DNA of 64,000 nucleotides from an uncultured beta proteobacterium (GTDB lineage: Bacteria; Pseudomonadota; Gammaproteobacteria; Burkholderiales; Rhodocyclaceae): assembly GCA_903908065.1 (NCBI GenBank), contig CAIVQO010000092.1:1-64000 (forward strand), given 5' to 3'. Shown here piece after piece: positions 15,278 to 24,263 of this stretch. The notes beneath the pieces are model-generated. The model was not told where the DNA came from. It was given only the letters and a program-made list of their open reading frames with translations, and did no database searches. The position numbers and the translations under genes are program-made. Within the stretch, counting starts at the first letter, position 1. The number at the start of each line of letters is the position of its first letter.

Positions 15278-16363
15278 TCAGGCGGGAGCGACCGCCTTGG
15301 CGTCGCTCAATGTCTGGTAGACCACCCGGTTGCGTCCGCTGAGCTTTGCCTGGTACATGTTGCGGTCGGCATGGGCCAGCATCAGATCGAGCGAGCTTCC
15401 ATCTTCCGGGTAGCTGGCGACGCCAACGCTGACCGTAGTCTTTACCAGTTTTCCGTCGATCGCCAGCGCATTGGATTCGACGGCAGCGCGAATCTTTTCC
15501 GCTGCGTCCAGGGCGCCGACCGCCGGAGTTTCCGGCAACAGGACGATGAATTCGTCGCCGCCATGGCGGACCAGGACGTCGGTGTGGCGCAGATGGCCCT
15601 GGATGCACTTGACGAGGCCGATCAGCAGGGCATCCCCGGCCTTGTGCCCGGTATTGTCGTTGACCTGCTTCAGGTTGTCGCAATCCAGTACCAGCATGCT
15701 GATCGGACGGTTGTAGCGCACCGCCTGGCCGAACAGGCGGTCGGCGATGATGGCGAAGCCGCGTCGGTTGTAGGCCTTGGTCAGCTCGTCGGTCTCGGCC
15801 AGCAGCTTGACCTGGTTGAGTCCGTAGCGGATGTCCGACGCGAACATGGTGGTGATGTAGGCCACCAGCACAAAGGGCGCGAACTGCGCAAAAAGGCCGG
15901 CGGCGTGTTTCAGGGTGAGGATGTCACGCGTTTCGCCTTCACCCAGCATGACGATGCAGGCTCCGATCAGTGCCAGTTCCAGCAGGGTGGTCAGCTTGCC
16001 CAGGGCCAGGGCACTGGTAATGATCACCAGCAGGTAAGAATTGAGTAGCGGGCTCTCCAGGCGGCCGGTGTGGAGCAGCGTCCAGGTGATGAAGGCGGTC
16101 ATGATCCAGGTTTCAACGGCCAGCTTCCAGCGCGACTCATGCTTGAAGAAGTTGGCGTAGCGGAACCCCATGATGCACAAGGCGTACAAGACCATGGCCA
16201 CGACTGTGGTCGGCTGGTCGTCTTCGGGGATGCCGCCGAAGGCGTGGTAGAGCAATACCACGATCATCAGCAACCACTCGATCTCGCCGACGGAGCGCGA
16301 AATGCCGCGCAACTCCTCCTGCTCGATAGTCGTTGCTTCGTTCCCCTTGTCAGTGCTGGCCAT
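15278..16363 (-). CDS. Membrane-bound diguanylate cyclase
   Basis: 361 residues: about five to six hydrophobic segments up to residue 190 (for example WLLMIVVLLYHAFGGI, FAPFVLVAYITTMFASD), then a GGDEF domain that makes cyclic di-GMP. The active-site motif is intact (RHGGDEFIVLLPE), DELTKAYNRRGF opens the domain, and RHTD five residues ahead of GGDEF is a product-inhibition I-site (RxxD). No known sensor family is recognised in the membrane part. It converges on gdhA with 6 bases between stops. Confidence 0.88.
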   Translation of the reverse strand: MASTDKGNEATTIEQEELRGISRSVGEIEWLLMIVVLLYHAFGGIPEDDQPTTVVAMVLYALCIMGFRYANFFKHESRWKLAVETWIMTAFITWTLLHTGRLESPLLNSYLLVIITSALALGKLTTLLELALIGACIVMLGEGETRDILTLKHAAGLFAQFAPFVLVAYITTMFASDIRYGLNQVKLLAETDELTKAYNRRGFAIIADRLFGQAVRYNRPISMLVLDCDNLKQVNDNTGHKAGDALLIGLVKCIQGHLRHTDVLVRHGGDEFIVLLPETPAVGALDAAEKIRAAVESNALAIDGKLVKTTVSVGVASYPEDGSSLDLMLAHADRNMYQAKLSGRNRVVYQTLSDAKAVAPA

Positions 16364-16429
16364 TGCGGATTGCGTTGTTTTTGGGATGCCGTTGTCAGTG
16401 TAATCTTACGCCCACTCGGCATGGGCTAA

Positions 16430-17569
16430 CTACAAAAGCAATTCGGTCTGCCGTGAGGTTTCCCAATGTGTTTCACTGTTGGCCGGCACCAGTCCGCTGG
16501 TTTTGACGCCGAGCAGGCGTAGGCGCTGGTCCAGAGGGACGCGGCGCAGGCAATCGGTCGCGGCGCGGCGTATGGCCATGGCGTCGGCGGTGGCGACCGG
16601 CAGGCTCAGATCGCGGGTAATGGTACGAAAATCCTCGAAGCGCAGCTTGATGCCGATGGTGCGGGCCAGGTAGCCCTTGCGCCGCAGATCGTCGGCTACC
16701 CGGATGCAGAGTTCGGTGAATATTCCCGACAGGGTATTGCGATCGTGGCGGGGGTGCAGGTCTCGCTCGAAGGTGGTTTCCCGGCTGATCGAGCGGGGTT
16801 CCGAATGGGTGACCACCGGCCGCTCGTCGATTCCGTGGGCGGCGGCATGCAGCCATGACGCAAAGCTTCGCCCGAAGTGCGCCTGCAATAGCGCGGGGTC
16901 GGCGGCGGCCAGGTCGGCAATCGTGATGATGCCCAGCGTGCCCAGCTTCTCTGTCGCGCGCGGCCCGATGCCATTGATCTTGCGTACCGGCAAGGGCCAG
17001 ATGCGTGTCCGCACGTCGTCGATCGAGAGCAGGGTCAGGCCGTCCGGCTTTTCCAGGTCGGAGCAGATTTTCGACAAGAGCTTGTTGGGACTGATGCCGA
17101 TGGAGCAGCTCAGGCCCGTGGCGTTGCGTACGGCCGTCTTGATTTCTCGCGCGAGCACGAGGGTATCGCCAGCGAGGTCGGTCAGGTCGATGTAGATTTC
17201 GTCGATTCCCCGATCCTCGATGCATGGGGCCACCGTGGCGACAGCGGCCTTGAACAGCCGCGAGTAATGACGGTAGGCCGCGAAGTCCGTCGGCAAAAGA
17301 ATGGCATCGGGTGCCAGTTGGGCAGACTTCATCACGCCCATGCCGGAGTACACACCGAGTGCCCGCGCTTCGTAGGTTGAGGTGGTGACCACCCCGCGAC
17401 CGACGTAGTCGCGCAGGCGCGCAAACTGGCGGCTGCCATCGGTACGCGTGACGGGCTGGTGCTGTCGGCGTCCGCCGATCACGACCGCCTGTCCGCGCAG
17501 TTCGGGGTAACGCAGCAACTCGACGGACGCATAGAACGCATCCATGTCCAGATGCGCGATGCGTCGCAC
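16430..17569 (-). CDS. dinB: DNA polymerase IV
   Basis: Y-family translesion polymerase of 379 residues. The N-terminus RRIAHLDMDAFYASVELLRYPELRGQAVVIGG contains the first catalytic Asp; the second acidic pair is in IEDRGIDEIYIDLTD. NKLLSKICSDLEKPDGL and the GIGPRATEKLGTLGI helix-hairpin-helix follow, then a little-finger domain. The loop between RQHQPV and RDYVGRGVVTTS is somewhat extended. No SOS box could be named with confidence in the short upstream gap. Confidence 0.92.
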   Translation of the reverse strand: MRRIAHLDMDAFYASVELLRYPELRGQAVVIGGRRQHQPVTRTDGSRQFARLRDYVGRGVVTTSTYEARALGVYSGMGVMKSAQLAPDAILLPTDFAAYRHYSRLFKAAVATVAPCIEDRGIDEIYIDLTDLAGDTLVLAREIKTAVRNATGLSCSIGISPNKLLSKICSDLEKPDGLTLLSIDDVRTRIWPLPVRKINGIGPRATEKLGTLGIITIADLAAADPALLQAHFGRSFASWLHAAAHGIDERPVVTHSEPRSISRETTFERDLHPRHDRNTLSGIFTELCIRVADDLRRKGYLARTIGIKLRFEDFRTITRDLSLPVATADAMAIRRAATDCLRRVPLDQRLRLLGVKTSGLVPANSETHWETSRQTELLL

Positions 17570-17580
17570 CGCAGACCGCG

Positions 17581-18861
17581 TCAGGTGATTGCCTTCGATT
17601 CGGGCACCGCCAGAATGGCCCGTACCGTGCGATGCGGCGGCAATTCGCCGGGCGGCACCGTGACGCTGACGGTGGTCTGGAAGCGATACACCGCAGCACC
17701 CATGGTCATCGCTGCGGCCAGTTCGGCATAACGCGGTTCCCGGGGCCGATCGGCGGTGACGGCCACCGGGTTGGCGGCTGGCGATGGGGATGTACGGGCC
17801 GGGCTGTCACGCGCGACCGTCGCGTCCGCCACCGCGCGCTGGGTCTCGACGGCTTGCGCTGGTACGGATTCGGGGCGCGAGGCTGCTATCGATTCCGAAT
17901 CGGCCGTGGCATCCGGTACTGCCGGCGCGGCGGGAGTTCCGCCGGCAGGCAATGGCCGCTGTGCGGCACGTAGCAGGGCGTCGGTTGCCAGTCCCGGAAT
18001 CGGCAGCGCCACTTCCAACGCGTCGGTGTTCAGGTCGGAACCGCTTGCAGTATCGGTCTCGGTGCCGGGCAGGGCGAGCCCAGCCAGCAGCAGGTCACTG
18101 GCTCCAGCGACGCCGCTGTGCCGGCGACGGGGTCGGGCGGCATCGGTTTCGGCGAGCGCTTCTTCGAGATCGGCATTCAGCAGGCGATTAAACGCCTGGG
18201 TCGAGGTATCGTTGTTGGTGAGGGCTTGTGCGGGGGTGGCCAGACTGGCGGCGGCGCCCCGGTCGGTGCCGACGGCCCGGGCGGCAAGTGCCAGGGATTC
18301 GGCAGGCAGGTTGTTGGCTGCCTGCAGGGCTTCATGGGTGGGTGCCGACTGGAAGGCGTCACGCAGGGTGATGGCCGAGGCGGCCGAGCGTGTTCGGTCG
18401 AGGCCGGACGAGAAACTGCTCAGGGTTTGCGCCAGCAAATCCTGCAAGGCGAGATCCGATGCGAGTCCGGTTTCCCCACCGCTGCCGCTGGCGAGGACCG
18501 CATCGAGGGCATCCGCTGAATTCGCCGATAGGGCGGCCCGGCTTGCTCCGGTCAGTCCGGCACTACCCGAGTCGAGACCCAGGGTCGTTTCCAGATTGGC
18601 CTGCAACTCGATCGCTGCGTCACCCGCCTGGCGGGTTGTGGGCAACTGGCCGTCCCGATCCAGAGTGATCAGGCCGCGAATCAGGCCGGATGCATCGTAG
18701 AGGCGCGGCTGCACCTGGGTGCTGCCCAAGCTGACCGTCAAGGGGGTTGTGGCCAGGGTCGGGATTTTCTGCGCCAGCGCGGAAGGATCGCGCACGCTTG
18801 CCGCCCGTGCCGAGACCAAGGCAGTTACACCGGTGAGTGTCTGTGCGGCATTGATCGTCAT
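17581..18861 (-). CDS. Hypothetical Ala/Ser/Thr-rich protein without Cys or Trp
   Basis: A 426-residue protein that I do not recognise. It is rich in Ala, Ser, Thr, Leu and Asp, contains no Cys and no Trp and only two Lys, and has no signal peptide or membrane helix. Much of it looks disordered (repeated AASxA-type runs, and a Pro/Ala/Val-rich stretch at about residues 295-370). The last 55 residues are more ordered: PRYAELAAAMTMGAAVYRFQ then TTVSVTVPPGELPPHRTVRA, which suggests a small folded domain. ATG 18861 is chosen, but no good ribosome site is visible; TTG 18888 is in frame. It lies 11 bases before dinB on the same strand. Codon pattern supports a real gene. Confidence 0.65.
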   Translation of the reverse strand: MTINAAQTLTGVTALVSARAASVRDPSALAQKIPTLATTPLTVSLGSTQVQPRLYDASGLIRGLITLDRDGQLPTTRQAGDAAIELQANLETTLGLDSGSAGLTGASRAALSANSADALDAVLASGSGGETGLASDLALQDLLAQTLSSFSSGLDRTRSAASAITLRDAFQSAPTHEALQAANNLPAESLALAARAVGTDRGAAASLATPAQALTNNDTSTQAFNRLLNADLEEALAETDAARPRRRHSGVAGASDLLLAGLALPGTETDTASGSDLNTDALEVALPIPGLATDALLRAAQRPLPAGGTPAAPAVPDATADSESIAASRPESVPAQAVETQRAVADATVARDSPARTSPSPAANPVAVTADRPREPRYAELAAAMTMGAAVYRFQTTVSVTVPPGELPPHRTVRAILAVPESKAIT

Positions 18862-18988
18862 GCTCAAATGGTAGCCTAGGCGCTGCAAATTCCCAAATGC
18901 CCCTGGCTCGCAAATGCCTTTTGGGGGTTCGCCACTCTGGCGCCAGACTGCTAGGATTGGGCACCCGAGCCCAGCTACGAGTCACCTC

Positions 18989-20152
18989 ATGATCGACGAT
19001 ATCCTGCCCGGACTTACTCCTCGAATCGCCGCATTGCGCCGCGATATCCACGCTCATCCCGAACTCGCATTTGCCGAGACGCGGACCGCTGGCAAGGTCG
19101 CAGATTTCCTCGACGGACTGGGCCTGGAGGTCCATCGCGGCATTGCCCGAACCGGAGTGGTGGCAAAGCTTTCGCTGGGCAGCAGTCCGCGTGCGATCGG
19201 CCTGCGTGCCGACATGGATGCCCTGCCGCTTAGCGAACTCAACACGTTTCCCCATCATTCGACACATCAGGGGCGCATGCATGCCTGCGGCCACGACGGG
19301 CATACGGCCATGTTGCTGGGCGCCGCCGAGGCCCTGAGCACGCTGCGCAACTTCGACGGCACGGTGTATTTCATCTTCCAGCCCGCTGAAGAGCACGAGG
19401 GCGGCGGGCGGGTGATGGTCGAGGAAGGGCTGTTCGAGCGCTTTCCGATGGACATGGTGTTCGGATTGCACAACTGGCCGGGAATGGCGGCCGGCAGCTT
19501 TGGTGTTACCGAGGGGCCGGTGATGGCCGGCGCCGATCGTTTCGATATCCAGATCACCGGCCGGGGCGGCCATGCCGCCATGCCACATCAGGCCGTTGAT
19601 ACTGTCCTCGCCGGTAGCGCCCTGGTGCAGGCCCTGCAATCCCTGGTGTCGCGCAATACCGATCCGCTGGATGCGGCCGTGGTCAGCGTGACGCGCTTTC
19701 ATGCCGGTCATGCCGACAATGTGCTTCCCGAAAAGGCGCAACTGGGCGGCACCGTGCGCAGCTTCAAGGGCGATTTGCAGGATTCTCTCGAGGACGGACT
19801 GCGCCGGGTGTGTTCCGGTATCGAGGCGACCTACCGGGTAAACATCGACTTGCGCTACGAACGCGGCTATCCGCCGACGGTGAATGCGGCCGAGCCCAGC
19901 GCCATCGCGCGTGACGTGGCGCGCCACGTGGTTGGTGAAGCCAAGGTGTTCACCGGCTTGGCGCCGAGCATGGGTGCCGAAGATTTTGCCTACCTGTCCA
20001 AGGTGGTGCCGGGGTGTTACGTCTGGCTGGGCAACGGGCCGGGCGAGGGCGGTTGCATGTTGCACAGTCCGCACTATGACTTCAATGACGAGGTGATCGC
20101 CACCGGCATCCGTTACTGGGTGCGCCTGGCGGAACGCGTGCTGGCTCGGTAA
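18989..20152 (+). CDS. M20-family amidohydrolase (hippurate/N-acyl amino acid hydrolase type)
   Basis: 387-residue cytosolic metallopeptidase-like hydrolase. Seen: RRDIHAHPELAFAETRTA at residues 14-31, LRADMDALPL (metal Asp), MHACGHDGHTAMLLGAA (metal His), QPAEEHEGGGRVM (catalytic Glu pair), GLHNWPGMAAG, the dimerisation-domain ITGRGGHAAMPHQ, and the late SMGAEDFAYL. These match the AmhX/hippuricase subgroup that removes acyl groups from amino acids. In a phenylacetate/benzoate degrader it might act on hippurate or phenylacetyl amino acids, but substrate is inference. ATG 18989 follows directly from MIDDILPGL. Confidence 0.85.
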   Translation: MIDDILPGLTPRIAALRRDIHAHPELAFAETRTAGKVADFLDGLGLEVHRGIARTGVVAKLSLGSSPRAIGLRADMDALPLSELNTFPHHSTHQGRMHACGHDGHTAMLLGAAEALSTLRNFDGTVYFIFQPAEEHEGGGRVMVEEGLFERFPMDMVFGLHNWPGMAAGSFGVTEGPVMAGADRFDIQITGRGGHAAMPHQAVDTVLAGSALVQALQSLVSRNTDPLDAAVVSVTRFHAGHADNVLPEKAQLGGTVRSFKGDLQDSLEDGLRRVCSGIEATYRVNIDLRYERGYPPTVNAAEPSAIARDVARHVVGEAKVFTGLAPSMGAEDFAYLSKVVPGCYVWLGNGPGEGGCMLHSPHYDFNDEVIATGIRYWVRLAERVLAR

Positions 20153-20159
20153 ACGCAAA

Positions 20160-20179
20160 CGGGCAGCCTCGGCTGCCCG
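20160..20179. terminator. Stem-loop between convergent genes
   Basis: CGGGCAGC-CTCG-GCTGCCCG forms a perfect 8-bp GC stem between the M20 hydrolase and efp stops. There is only a short, interrupted T run on the minus strand side (GTTTGCGTTT), so termination efficiency is uncertain; it could serve both directions. Confidence 0.6.
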
Positions 20180-20198
20180 TTCGGAGGACGCGCGGGGA

Positions 20199-20756
20199 TT
20201 ACTTGACGCGGTTCTTGTACTCTCCGGTACGCGTGTCGATCTCGATCTTGTCGCCGATTTCCACGAACAGCGGCACCGGCAGCTCCATGCCGGTGTTGGT
20301 CTTGGCTGGCTTCATCACCTTGCCCGAGGTGTCGCCCTTGACGGCGGGCTCGGTGTAGACGACTTCGCGCACCACGCTGTTGGGCATTTCGACCGAAATC
20401 GCCTTGCCGTCGTAGAACACCACTTCCACCGCCATGCCGTCCTCGATGTAAGGGATGGCGTCGGACATGTTTTCGGCTTCGACCTCGTACTGGTTGTACT
20501 CGGTGTCCATGAACACGTACATCGGGTCGGCGAAGTAGGAATAGGTGCATTCCTTGCGCTCGGGCACGACCTGGTCGAACTTGTCGTCGGCCTTGTAGAC
20601 CGCCTCGGAGGCGGCGCCAGTCAGCAGGTTCTTGAACTTGAACTTGACCACGGCGGCACTGCGACCGCCCTTGTTGTATTCGGCCTTCTGCACGACGAGC
20701 GGGTCGTTGCCGACCATCACGACGTTGCCGGCGCGGAGTTCCTGGGCGATTTTCAT
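20199..20756 (-). CDS. efp: Elongation factor P
   Basis: 185-residue three-domain EF-P that rescues ribosomes stalled at polyproline. The modification loop reads [13 protein letters not shown] and places Arg at position 32, the residue that is rhamnosylated in the EarP branch rather than the lysine used by EpmAB systems. Other conserved parts are [35 protein letters not shown] and [25 protein letters not shown]. The earP gene lies just upstream on the same strand. Confidence 0.96.
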   Translation of the reverse strand: MKIAQELRAGNVVMVGNDPLVVQKAEYNKGGRSAAVVKFKFKNLLTGAASEAVYKADDKFDQVVPERKECTYSYFADPMYVFMDTEYNQYEVEAENMSDAIPYIEDGMAVEVVFYDGKAISVEMPNSVVREVVYTEPAVKGDTSGKVMKPAKTNTGMELPVPLFVEIGDKIEIDTRTGEYKNRVK

Positions 20757-20789
20757 GGCATGAATCCTGAAGCGGGAATTGGAAACCCG

Positions 20790-21833
20790 CTATTTTAGCC
20801 GCTCGCCACTGAATTGCACAAGAGCGGCCGCGAGGTTCGGCAGTCCGGAAAGCGTTTCGCGCCAGGTTTTTGCAGCAACTTCCTGGTCCGGCAGCGACGC
20901 GGCAAATGCCTGCCAGTCGAGGCGGCGCCAGCCATTCCATGCATGCCAGAACGGGCGCAATACGTTGCCTGCCGGGTGCCGGTCGAGAAAGGCGTCGAGC
21001 TTGACACGGTGGGCATCGTCTTCCTGCGGATAGATGTGCCAGACGAAGGGCTTGGCCGCCCATTGGGCGCGCACGAAGGAGTCTTCGCCCCGTACGAAGT
21101 TCAGGTCACAGGCCCAGAGGATTTCGTCGTAGCGGCGCTGGGGCAGGAAGGGCAGGGGGAACTGGTTCACAGCGCCATTAGAGGATGTCCGTTGCACTCC
21201 GCCTGGGAGCAGGATCGATACCGGGCGCTCCGATGTGGCCAGGGCGGTCAATAGGTCCGGTAACGGGGCATGCGGGTAGGCGAACATCGAAATCGTCAGC
21301 TCGTCCACTTGTCGCGGTGGCAGGCCGAATTCGGCACGAAATGCCGACTCGTTGAAGGCGGCACGGCGGGCTTCGTAATCGACCTCGCGCAGCAAGCCGC
21401 CGGTGGCGGCATCGAAACCCGGGAAGAGGAAATGCTTGACCAGCGGCAGGCGCGGATGCGGCGAAGCTTGGCCATGGCAGGATGCGACCCAGGATTCGGC
21501 GGAGAGGTATTCCAGGTTGATCCAGACCGGCTGGTGCTCTGCGCGAGCCATTGCCGCGACATACTCGGCCGGCGGATCGCAGGCGAAGGCTTCGATGACG
21601 ACCTCGGCCGGATCCACGGCAGGCCAGGGCGCGTCCCAGTGGCGGACCTCGATCGGCCCCTTGGCCATGTCCGGTGCCAGCCGATACAGTGGCTGTGGAT
21701 CGTCGATCCAGAGGCGGACCTGCCAGCCGTGTTCGTGCGCGAGTTGGCTGGCCAGGCGCCAACAGACCCCCGCGTCGCCATAGTTGTCGACCACGGCGCA
21801 GAAAATGTCGCAGGTAGGAGGCATCGATGTCAT
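20790..21833 (-). CDS. earP: EF-P arginine rhamnosyltransferase
   Basis: 347-residue GT-B type enzyme (formerly DUF2331) that transfers rhamnose from dTDP-rhamnose to Arg32 of EF-P. The N-terminal CDIFCAVVDNYGDAGVCWRL contains the catalytic Asp pair of DNYGD, followed by VRLWIDDPQPLYRL, VVIEAFACDPP, WINLEYLSAE and the C-terminal CDLNFVRGEDSFVRAQWAAKPFVWHIYPQEDDAH, which lines the nucleotide-sugar site. ATG 21833 was chosen to match the usual short N-terminus; ATG 21824 is also possible. Located 33 bases before efp. Confidence 0.93.
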   Translation of the reverse strand: MTSMPPTCDIFCAVVDNYGDAGVCWRLASQLAHEHGWQVRLWIDDPQPLYRLAPDMAKGPIEVRHWDAPWPAVDPAEVVIEAFACDPPAEYVAAMARAEHQPVWINLEYLSAESWVASCHGQASPHPRLPLVKHFLFPGFDAATGGLLREVDYEARRAAFNESAFRAEFGLPPRQVDELTISMFAYPHAPLPDLLTALATSERPVSILLPGGVQRTSSNGAVNQFPLPFLPQRRYDEILWACDLNFVRGEDSFVRAQWAAKPFVWHIYPQEDDAHRVKLDAFLDRHPAGNVLRPFWHAWNGWRRLDWQAFAASLPDQEVAAKTWRETLSGLPNLAAALVQFSGERLK

Positions 21834-21855
21834 GGCGAGGCGGTATCCTAGCTCA

Positions 21856-22485
21856 ATGGATTCCCTCTTACGTTGCACCGATTGCCCCCGCCTGGCGGGC
21901 TTCCTCGCCGATGTGAGGAGCCGGCACCCTGATTACCACGCCCGTCCCGTGCTTCCCTTTGGCGATCCCAAGGCGCGATTGCTGGTCGTAGGCCTCGCCC
22001 CCGGCATGCATGGCGCCAATCGCACCGGGCGACCGTTCACCGGCGATTACGCCGGGATCCTGCTCTACGAGACGCTGCACGTCTTCGGCTTTGCCTCGCG
22101 GGCAGAATCCGTCGCCGCCGATGATGGGCTGCGCCTGATCGATTGCCGGATCAGCAATGCGGTGAAATGCCTGCCGCCGGAGAACAAACCGGAACCGGCC
22201 GAGATCAAGACCTGCAACCGCTATCTTGCCGAGGAACTGCGTGCGGCTCCGGAGCTGCGTGTCTTACTGGCGCTTGGCCTGGTGGCGCACAAGGCGGTGT
22301 TGATGGCGCTGGGCATGAAGCAATCGGCGTTCTCCTTTGCCCATGGTGCGCGCCACGTCCTGCCGGACGGCCGGATTCTGATCGACAGCTATCACTGCAG
22401 TCGCTACAACACCCAGACTCGCCGTCTCACCAGCGCCGACTTCCAGGAAGTGTTTCGCCGTGTCCGCCAAGACATCGACGCCTGA
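21856..22485 (+). CDS. Family 5 uracil-DNA glycosylase
   Basis: 209-residue iron-sulfur uracil-DNA glycosylase removing deaminated bases. The N-terminal CTDCPRLAGFL supplies two cluster cysteines and CRISNAVKCLPPENK two more. The catalytic motif is VVGLAPGMHGANRTGRPFTGD and the C-terminal motif is DSYHCSRYNTQTRRLT, typical of family 5. ATG 21856 is chosen as the most natural start. The 3' end overlaps uvrC by 26 bases, grouping two repair genes. A dispersed repeat copy encodes TSADF near the C-terminus. Confidence 0.87.
   Translation: MDSLLRCTDCPRLAGFLADVRSRHPDYHARPVLPFGDPKARLLVVGLAPGMHGANRTGRPFTGDYAGILLYETLHVFGFASRAESVAADDGLRLIDCRISNAVKCLPPENKPEPAEIKTCNRYLAEELRAAPELRVLLALGLVAHKAVLMALGMKQSAFSFAHGARHVLPDGRILIDSYHCSRYNTQTRRLTSADFQEVFRRVRQDIDA
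22420..22444 (-). repeat. Dispersed repeat copy 4 (3' end of UDG gene)
   Basis: On the minus strand: GGAAGTCGGCGCTGGTGAG then ACGGCG; matches the consensus at about 20 of 25 positions. The core has one change. Antisense to the gene, giving LTSADF. Confidence 0.6.
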
Positions 22486-24262
22486 ACCCGCGTTCGATGC
22501 CCGGGAGTTCCTCGCCTCCCTGACCGAGGCCCCGGGGGTGTATCGCATGCTCGCCGCCGATCGTGCCGTGTTGTATGTCGGCAAGGCGAAGAACCTGAAG
22601 AAGCGCGTGTCGTCCTACTTTCAGAAGACGGGCCAAAGCCCGCGCATTGCGCTGATGCTGCAGCAGGTCGCGGCGATGGAAGTGACGGCCACGCGCTCCG
22701 AGGCCGAGGCCCTGATCCTGGAAAACACGCTGATCAAGAAGCTCGCACCGAAGTACAACATCCTGTTCCGCGACGACAAGTCCTACCCCTACATCGGGCT
22801 TTCCGGCGGCGAGTTTCCCCGGCTCTTCTACCATCGGGGCGCCTTCGAAAAGAAGTCGCGCTATTTCGGTCCCTTTCCCAGTGGCCTCGCGGTGCGCGAG
22901 AGCATTCAGCTCATCCAGAAAACCTTTCTGCTTCGTACCTGCGAGGAGGCGGTGTTTGCCCATCGCTCCCGTCCCTGCCTGATGCATCAGATCCGGCGCT
23001 GCAAGGCACCGTGCGTCGGCCTGGTTTCTGCTGCTGATTACGGTGCCGACGTAAGGCTGGCGGAGATGTTCCTGCGCGGCCGCCATTCGGAGGTCATCGA
23101 TGGGCTGACGCAGCGCATGGAGGCGGCAGCTACCGCCCTGCGCTTCGAAGAAGCAGCCGCCTGGCGCGACCAGGTGCGCGCGCTGCAGGCGGTGCTGCAT
23201 CGGCAATACGTCAGTTCGACGCGCGATGCCGATGTCGATATCGTCGCCGCCGTGGTCGATCGCGGTGCCCTTTGCATCAACCTCGCCATGGTGCGCGGTG
23301 GTCTGCACCTGGGCGATCGCGCCTACTTTCCGCAGGCGGCCGGTGAAGTCGAGGCGGGCGAAGGGCTGGCGGCATTCCTTGCCCAGCACTACGCCGAGCA
23401 TCCGGTTCCCTCGCGCCTGATTCTCGGCGTTTGGCCGCTGGAGGACATCGACGAGGCGCTCAATGCTGGCCCGCCGCGCAATGAAATGGAGCGCGCCTGG
23501 ATGGAGATGGCGCTGAAGAATGCCGATCTGGCATTGCAGGCGCGCTGGCAAAGCAAATCGCGCAGCAGCAGTCGGCTCGCGGCCTTGCAGGAGGCGCTCG
23601 AACTCGCAGAACCCCCGCGTCGCATCGAGTGTTTCGACATCAGCCATACCCTGGGGGAAGGCACCGTGGCGTCTTGCGTCGTCAATATCGACGGCGCGAT
23701 GAAGAAGGGCGAATACCGCCGCTTCAATATTGAGGGCATCCAGCCGGGGGATGATTACGCCGCCATGCGCCAGGCCCTGACGCGGCGTTACGAGAAGGTG
23801 GCCACGGGGGAGACCGTTTCGCCGGACCTGATCCTGATCGACGGCGGCAAAGGCCAGCATCGCGTGGCGCGGGAAGTCTTCGCCGAACTTGGGCTCGATC
23901 ACCTGGCGAGCATCGGCGTTGCCAAGGGCGAGGAGCGCAAGCCCGGACTCGAAACCCTTTTCGTGCATGGACGGGAGCTGCCGCTACAATTGGCCATGGA
24001 CCACGCCGGCTTCCACCTGATTCAGGAGATTCGCGACGAAGCACATCGCTTTGCGATCGTTGGTCATCGCGCCCGGCGGGCCAAGCCGCGCGGACGTTCG
24101 AAACTTGAGGACGTCGCCGGCGTCGGCCCGACGCGGCGCCGCAAGCTGCTGGCCCAGTTTGGGGGCCTGGATGGAGTCAAGGCGGCGACCATCGAGGATC
24201 TCTGTCGCGTCGAGGGTATTTCGCGTCGCTTGGCGGAAGACATCTACCACGCATTTCATTGA
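22460..24262 (+). CDS. uvrC: Excinuclease ABC subunit C
   Basis: 600-residue dual-incision nuclease of nucleotide excision repair. Domains in order: GIY-YIG nuclease (GVYRMLAADRAVLYVGKAKNL, residues about 20-100), a cysteine-containing linker (RTCEEAVFAHRSRPC, RRCKAPCVG), a UVR helix pair (ALRFEEAAAWRDQVRALQ), the RNase H-like domain (IECFDISHTLGEGTVAS and LILIDGGKGQ), and a C-terminal double helix-hairpin-helix. The start is GTG 22460 inside the glycosylase gene; pgsA follows 1 base after the stop. Confidence 0.95.
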   Translation: MSAKTSTPEPAFDAREFLASLTEAPGVYRMLAADRAVLYVGKAKNLKKRVSSYFQKTGQSPRIALMLQQVAAMEVTATRSEAEALILENTLIKKLAPKYNILFRDDKSYPYIGLSGGEFPRLFYHRGAFEKKSRYFGPFPSGLAVRESIQLIQKTFLLRTCEEAVFAHRSRPCLMHQIRRCKAPCVGLVSAADYGADVRLAEMFLRGRHSEVIDGLTQRMEAAATALRFEEAAAWRDQVRALQAVLHRQYVSSTRDADVDIVAAVVDRGALCINLAMVRGGLHLGDRAYFPQAAGEVEAGEGLAAFLAQHYAEHPVPSRLILGVWPLEDIDEALNAGPPRNEMERAWMEMALKNADLALQARWQSKSRSSSRLAALQEALELAEPPRRIECFDISHTLGEGTVASCVVNIDGAMKKGEYRRFNIEGIQPGDDYAAMRQALTRRYEKVATGETVSPDLILIDGGKGQHRVAREVFAELGLDHLASIGVAKGEERKPGLETLFVHGRELPLQLAMDHAGFHLIQEIRDEAHRFAIVGHRARRAKPRGRSKLEDVAGVGPTRRRKLLAQFGGLDGVKAATIEDLCRVEGISRRLAEDIYHAFH

Positions 24263-24263
24263 C

